Program-made: the position numbers and the translations under genes | Shown: piece by piece, positions 58,676 through 64,000 of the stretch | Layout of the letters: the number at the start of each line of letters is the position of its first letter | How positions within the stretch are numbered: position 1 is the first letter of the stretch | Assembly: GCF_029784165.1 (NCBI RefSeq) | Contig: NC_073696.1 | Location: 82,396,220-82,460,219, forward strand | Length of the DNA stretch: 64,000 bases | Reading direction: 5' to 3' | Origin: Wyeomyia smithii | Taxonomy: Eukaryota; Arthropoda; Insecta; Diptera; Culicidae | Notes under the pieces: generated by a model | What the model saw: the letters and a program-made list of their open reading frames with translations, nothing else | Database searches by the model: none | Told to the model about the DNA's origin: nothing

Positions 58676-58722
58676 AGATGAATATAGGGACTGAGAAGAA
58701 TAATGGAACAATTCCCTTATAC
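58676..58722 (-). repeat. Terminus of the ATTATTCATCTC MITE family
   Basis: The words GAGATGAATATAGGG and AATAATGGAACAATTCCC match the inner and outer parts of the ends at 2127 and 35511-36301. The mariner end begins directly after it, so the mariner probably landed in or beside this repeat. Confidence 0.5.
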
Positions 58723-58723
58723 A

Positions 58724-59640
58724 GGGCGCGGCAATTGAAGCTCTACATTAAAACAAACAGATAGAACAGATAAAATATCAAAACAAATTTTATTTCAAAT
58801 TCATTCCATTTCACTTCAAAACATGTCACCCACAGGTGCTCTTATTCCGTCAGATATCACTTCAGAACTTGCACACTTTCATGGTTTTAGAATAGATTTC
58901 GACTTTCAACATTCCCCAGACGGTGAAGTTCATAGAGGTTCAGTAAACTCGCCGGCCATTTCGAGCTTAAAATGAACTGTGGAAATGTTCCGCAATCCAG
59001 AGCTGGGTTTTTTTCGTCTTGTGAGCCGGTGTCAAGTCCTGTTGGAAAAGCCAATACCTGGTACCAACATAACGTCGTGCCCACGGTTTGACGACGACGT
59101 TCTTTAGAATTAGTTCCCAATATATAATTTGGTTGATCTTCACTCCTTTATGAACAAAAACCAGCGGAGTCCGGCCACAACAGATGATTCCGGCACAAGT
59201 CGTCGCCGATGTTGGTTTCTGCCTTCTGGTGGCTGTCAGCACGTCGATATAGATGTGTGACCTTTCCGGCAACCAAACTCTGTCATTCTTCTTGTTCATG
59301 AACTGTTATATGGGGGAGAGTTTTTCGTTGATAAACACGACATTATCCAACTTTTCTTCTGGGGCTTTCTTTGCCAGCGCCTTTACTCTTCTCACCCCTA
59401 TTTGTTTCTGCCCTACCGAAAGGTCTTGTATCTTTTGAATTTTGTTGGTCTAAAGTTTTTCTTTCAGGATTCAACGAAGACTTCGATCAGATACGTTGAG
59501 ATCCACCGCCAATAAGTAACACTACGTCGACGATTTTGCTAAAGGCCCCTCTTGACGATCTGCACCATGGCAGTTCGACATTCTCATGTCGTTTTTTGGT
59601 ACTTCCGATCTCCATCTTGAGGCAACCACATTTCTACGTT
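58724..59640 (-). pseudogene. Mariner transposase pseudogene (ITmD37E-like)
   Basis: The minus strand has a weak second HTH region near 59500 (VSDRSLRRILKEKL). It is followed by NVVFINEKL (about 59350-59325), NDRVWLPERSHIYIDVLTAT (59290-59230), TCAGIICCGRTPLVFVHKGV, WLFQQDLTPAHKTKKTQLWI (59035-58980) and a decayed C-terminus. The motif set fits Tc1/mariner transposases of the mosquito ITmD37E type. Of the three catalytic acids, the first is Asn (FINEKL for DEK) and the third position reads LLNLY for PDLN; the middle Asp remains. The 3' end keeps a terminal repeat CAGGGCGCGGCAATTG after TA at 58722-58723. The 5' end is missing. Confidence 0.8.
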
Positions 59641-62600
59641 TCTATTCAAGATACATTTTTCCAGATAACACTCGGTTATAAAAGTAACACATATATCTAT
59701 TGACAGCTAAGAGAGAAGTGTTGAAGTAGTGTAGCAGTTCGATTGCCGGACTCTGTTAACGTTTAAAAACGCATCTCGGCTCCACTGAACTTTGAGCCAC
59801 CATGCCAGAGTGCATATTATGTAATCAAACTTGCTATTTATCGCTAGGCAGTTGATTAGTTGTATATCGTGGTTCAACCACATCCAGTAACAACTGTCAA
59901 ACATGAACGCGAACGATAAAAACTTAACGCATTTGTGTCAATGATAAACGTATGCTAACAGACTAACTGGTTTAAGTAGTAAAGCTTTCCAGAGGAACTT
60001 TTGCGTTGCTTTTCTCACACTCTGGTTCGCAATGCGTCAGGATATTGGACAGAAACAAAAAAAACCTATACAACTTCCCAAGACACTTCAACCGGCTCTA
60101 TACCCATAGCGGGGTTGGTTCTGTCAAACGGCAGCCGCATCATAGTCAGGTATTCAGGATAAGCACCGTCAACAATAAATAATAATCGCCGATGATCGAT
60201 CTGTTACACGTTCCGAGGTGAAAATGATACCAACTGACGGCGGACGGTCGTCGGAATGATCGGCGCTGGCGACAGACCATGCTGGGAGTCAGAGCAGGGA
60301 AGAAAACAGTCGTTCGTTCGGTGGTACGGTTCGTAATAGATTAGAGACAAAACTTAAAAGTAAAACATCTGATATTTTGTTACAGTTTCCTTCCAATCGG
60401 ATTCCTGTCTTCAGAGCATTTGATCACAAAAAATGGGAACAACTTCAAGTGTGGATGACAAAAGAATCGCAGGACATGTGCTGCAACAACAGATAGCACA
60501 AGACTAGAAGAAATCTGGTGGAAATGAAAACTGGGTCTTGTCTGCTTTTTTTTATCTCACCGAGTTGTTCCGCCCAGACAGTCGCATCTCAGCTCTACCT
60601 GAGTGGAATATCCAAACAACAGCGACATCGACAGCAGCGATGACGATGGAAACGAGGGTGAGAAAGAGTGTTATAGATATGAAATTCGATATGGTGTTAT
60701 TTATGATTTTCAGATTGATTTGAATCGGTTGTCGGACAGTTTGGTCGCCCCGGTAAATGGATCGATGGATGGATGAGAATCGACGGCACAGTTTTGGGAC
60801 CCCTGGATGAGTGATGATGACGGGAACAGCTTGTTGTGAACGGTTTCAATTTTGTCGAGCGAGGGCGTGTTTGGCCACAGCTCGACGGGCACGAGATATT
60901 GAGCTGTCAGCCGATTGTCATCTGTGAGGCTTAACATGTTAATATTGTGATAGATTTATTATTTCAACCGTGGTTAAACTTAACTGTCATTAATAAAATC
61001 GATTAAAATATTGATGTTGGATGAATTTTGCTACATGCTTTTTCGCAATAGAAAACTTTGTTTTCTTTTTGGCGGATTCTGTTCCAACGAACAGCAGAGG
61101 AATCATTGAAATGTAGTGCCTAGTAGTAGGTGAAAATGATACCAACTGACGGCGGACGGCCTTGTCTCTTTCTCTTACATATTTTGCTTGCATCTGCTTT
61201 TACATGTGCAAACGAGACACATTCTTTGAATTTGATAAAATTTATTATTAAATTTTCCGTCGAAAATTTGTCGCGTTGAACTTTTTGATTAATTGTCAAG
61301 AAACGCGGCACCTATCGCACACACAGCTTCAGATATTCAAACTACTTAATTCAATATACTCGAGAAATACTACTTTTAAATGGTATAATGCCACTATTTA
61401 AAATCTCTTTCTGTTTGCTTTTAAGTTCTTGCATTTCTATTATCGATGAGTAACTCACCTTTGTAAAAAATGCACAACGACTTTCGTTGGTCAAATTGTT
61501 GTAAACTTTCCATCCGATGTGTAACAGGTTATCTCAAGATACTCGTAAATCGACCGCTGCTGGTGAATTCCTCCTCCTCCGACAGTCAAACGGTGACCAA
61601 TCGTCCCTAGCCAACCGATCATGGCTTGGTGTTTCAGTTTTCCCATGGAACTGCAAATCGCAGATTCCGCTGGCGGGCCGGCCGGCCGTTGCTGAATCGT
61701 GCCCCAGCCAGAATTCCGCCAGTGTAATCGAACATCGAAAGTATTTTATTGCTCAGCGCGGTGCACAAACGGCCAATAAAACAACACACCGGCTATAAAT
61801 CAGACAGCAAATCATTGGCAGTACACAAACAATTCATCTTCATCATCTTCCCGATAAATGCAATAATTTTTTTTCTACCTTCGTCGAGCAGCGGCTGCGA
61901 ATGCGAAACCCGGGAATGCTCAGCGGACGCGAACCACTTATCAAGGGTTTTTCGTCGGCCATACCACTTCTGTCATATCTCCATCCACTGCGAAGGCAGC
62001 GGTTGTTGTTTTTATTTGCTCCTGGTTTCGTTCAGAAATCGAGTAAAATGCCACAAAAATGCATTATTTCTTTGGTGCGATGTGAACGGAGCTACGAGCT
62101 TCTCTACGCAACGAAATAAAAGCTTCCCCTTGGTCTCCTCGCGATGAAACACTTAAAGAGCAAGCATTTATGCTGCGGATTGGTTATAGCTTTGGTGCGG
62201 CGCGAAACAGAAGTAGCTACTGTAGCAACCGCAAAAGAGCAAAAGCTATAATCACTACTAAATTGAAATTAATTGAGAAAATGTGTTTCGAAGATTATTT
62301 AATTCTACAACACTTATTCGAAGGGATTCGATTTTGCCCCCGAACTGTCTTTTTTTTCGGATTCGAAATTGATAACTCTGCCCGGTGAGGCGGCTTTTCC
62401 AACAAGCGATTTAATTGCGCTCCTTTGCTACCATACATGCAACGAAAGGTCCACGAAACTGATAATTAAATTAAAGCTTTCGGGAGAGTTGTTCAACTGG
62501 GGGATCCGTCGGAAAAGTTTCTATTTGTAATCGTACTGAAAGATTTAATCTTGTGGCAAATATCACCTGTCATAACAAACTGCTTTAATCTGACCCTCGA

Positions 62601-63339
62601 ACATTTTAATTGCTAGATAACATTAAGCGGAGAATCGAGTACGTAACGCTAGCGAATACTCGGCACCCTCTTTTTTCGGTTATAATCCTTTTGACAGAAA
62701 TCAGAAAGCGAATCGTTAACGCTACACGCCTGTTCGGTGCGATGGATGTTAATGACCATATCGACAATCCGACAATGTTGCCACCACTAGCAGCAAATCC
62801 TTAATTCGACATAGTTAATCGTAGGGTGCTTCCGTTGTGCTTCCTTGTTCCTTTTTTTCCTGGTTTTAGCTTGTTTCAATTTGCAGCGTCATCTCATCGT
62901 TTGTTAGTGCTCACTCATAGTAAAAAATGCTGCCACAGGTTTTGTTGCTAATAAATTATGCCGTTGGCTACATTCCTGATCTTACTTACGACCAGTTGCA
63001 GGTGATTTTGATGACAGCTTATTCAAATGGAATGTCATTTTTTGTTCTAGTCTTATTACGTTTGCTTCGTGGTAATTCGCTTTTGTATTATTGTCGAGCC
63101 AAGAGTAAATTTTCTGATTCATATTTATTGCATATATGTCAATGTCGTAAACAACTAGCGTAATGACTTATAGCTGGTATGATGGTATGTTTAATGTGGT
63201 AGAAGAAATCTTATTTTATATTGTTTACTTGTAGGGCACTTGGAATCAGTGCTGGTTTGGCTTCCATATATGAAACAGGGGAAATAAAAACACCGTGATT
63301 ATTTTTTCGCTTATTTTCCGTTGGTCTAGTTCCGCCACT
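59641..63339. other. Gene-free, mostly unique sequence
   Basis: No gene, RNA or named repeat was recognised. An exact 32-base direct repeat occurs at 60216-60247 and 61128-61159. Positions 60100-60900 and 61500-62800 are unique and moderately GC-rich. Overlapping frames of 60-130 residues around 61517-62147 lack domain features. Confidence 0.4.
60216..61159 (+). repeat. Exact 32-base direct repeat 912 bp apart
   Basis: Both copies begin AGGTGAAAATGATACC and end ACGGCGGACGG with no mismatch. They may be a long target duplication around an old insertion, or a duplicated functional site. The enclosed 880 bp shows no element hallmarks. Confidence 0.75.
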
Positions 63340-63616
63340 GTGGTGCCAATCACAAACGCCCGGGGAGGCGGCAACTGCACCCAGAATTTTAACTTGAGAC
63401 CCGTTGATTAACGGACCGGTGCCAATGGCTTTACTTCCTAATGTGATGGAAGACGTGTTCCCAGAGATTTTTCACCTTAGAAAATCTCCCGGTGTCGGCT
63501 AGGGTTGGTTGTGAGTGGATCACGCCACTTCACAACCATCGACACCTATGTTAGGATTCGAGCCCAGGCCACCAGCGTGGTTGGCTGAGACGCCACTAAC
63601 TACGCTGGGCCGATAC
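63340..63616 (-). mobile_element. tRNA-derived SINE of a second family
   Basis: The minus strand starts near 63614 with GGCCCAGCGTAGTTAGTGGC and B box GGGCTCGAATCC, and continues CATAGGTGTCGATGGTTGTG, AACCCTAGCCGACACC and CGTTAATCAACGGGTCTC. It differs from the other SINEs in the window. I recall this head and body as typical of Feilai-type mosquito SINEs; this was not checked. Confidence 0.65.
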
Positions 63617-64000
63617 CTACAAAATACCTTGATCAATAATGTGGTAAATTAGTGTAATAAGTGTCATTCCCAATTTGGAAAATCATTATGGGTATTCATG
63701 TCGAGCTAGTATACAAATACCCAGCTTTTTGTTTATATGACGACTGAAACGGTTAGTTTGATGGGTTTATCGGCTTAATCAGTCCGTATATACTAGCAAA
63801 AACCATACCATGGTAATATATTATGCTGTATAAAAGTTGTGTTATATTCTGCTTTGTTTTTTCCGTGTTGGGTATTTTAGTCACCGCGACCAATTTTTTG
63901 ATATTTTGTGACAGTTAAGCAGTATAAGATTTGTGTCGTCCTACAAAATACATTATAATTTATCGTCATTTAATAAAACGGTATCCATTCGATGTAACTT
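63617..64000. other. Gene-free AT-rich end of window
   Basis: Nothing recognisable was seen. Confidence 0.5.

Noticed and set aside
61517..62147. Overlapping frames of 93 and 132 residues
   Set aside because: No domain, signal peptide or splice structure; composition fits chance in moderately GC-rich DNA.

Overview
This window looks like insect DNA, most likely from a culicine (Aedes-type) mosquito. It is AT-rich and has no bacterial gene organisation. Almost every protein-like stretch belongs to a transposable element. The families point to mosquitoes: RTE-type and Jockey/Juan-type non-LTR retrotransposons, a Tc1/mariner transposase of the mosquito ITmD37E type, tRNA-derived SINEs, and a repeat ending in the AGGAGAAAGGC motif next to an AC microsatellite. 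The species assignment is inference from repeat families, not a match. I find no intact host protein-coding gene, no rRNA, no functional tRNA and no CRISPR array.

Layout. 0-10 kb is gene-free sequence with scattered repeats: a hairpin, a 200-bp direct-repeat pair, a 680-bp tRNA-headed retroposon with a 23-bp target duplication, and a large foldback near 9 kb. 10.9-16.35 kb is a stack of nested elements. An RTE retrotransposon (RTE-2) is broken by a tRNA-headed long SINE, a palindromic MITE and a 1.2-kb hAT-like foldback; the foldback carries a Harbinger-like MITE and another palindromic element. A second RTE (RTE-1) lies directly upstream of it. 16.4-18.1 kb is a diverged tandem repeat of about 110-130 bp. 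18.1-22.3 kb is largely unique sequence.

22.3-28.8 kb is an 11-bp minisatellite interrupted by a 2.7-kb foldback (itself hit by a 950-bp solo LTR) and by a 1-kb TA-flanked element. 28.8-31.3 kb is unique. 31.3-37 kb holds a triplicated AC-microsatellite repeat, a purine-rich tract, a mariner fragment, a SINE and MITEs.

37.2-39.9 kb (minus strand) is the best gene-like structure: a pogo/Tigger-type transposase in four exons with three phase-consistent small introns. It is disabled by two in-frame stops, a start out of frame, and replacement of its second catalytic aspartate.

40-45.2 kb has a possible FLYWCH zinc-finger remnant, a reverse-transcriptase scrap, a second tRNA-headed long SINE (873 bp) and a piggyBac-like foldback with TTAA ends. 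45.9-49.9 kb is RTE-3, the longest RTE copy, split by a 1,041-bp hAT-like MITE with an 8-bp target duplication. 52.8-53.7 kb carries two CTG-rich repeat units. 54.6-57.7 kb has two Jockey-clade reverse-transcriptase pseudogenes, the second cut by a MITE and a SINE. 58.7-59.6 kb is a dead mariner. 59.6-63.3 kb is mostly unique sequence, followed by a terminal SINE.

The elements do not form a pathway. What they share is decay: the RT and transposase cores carry frameshifts, stops, insertions or lost catalytic acids, and the nesting gives a relative order of insertions. The most novel-looking signal is a family of unusually long tRNA-headed retroposons that share a 5' head but have different bodies and tails.
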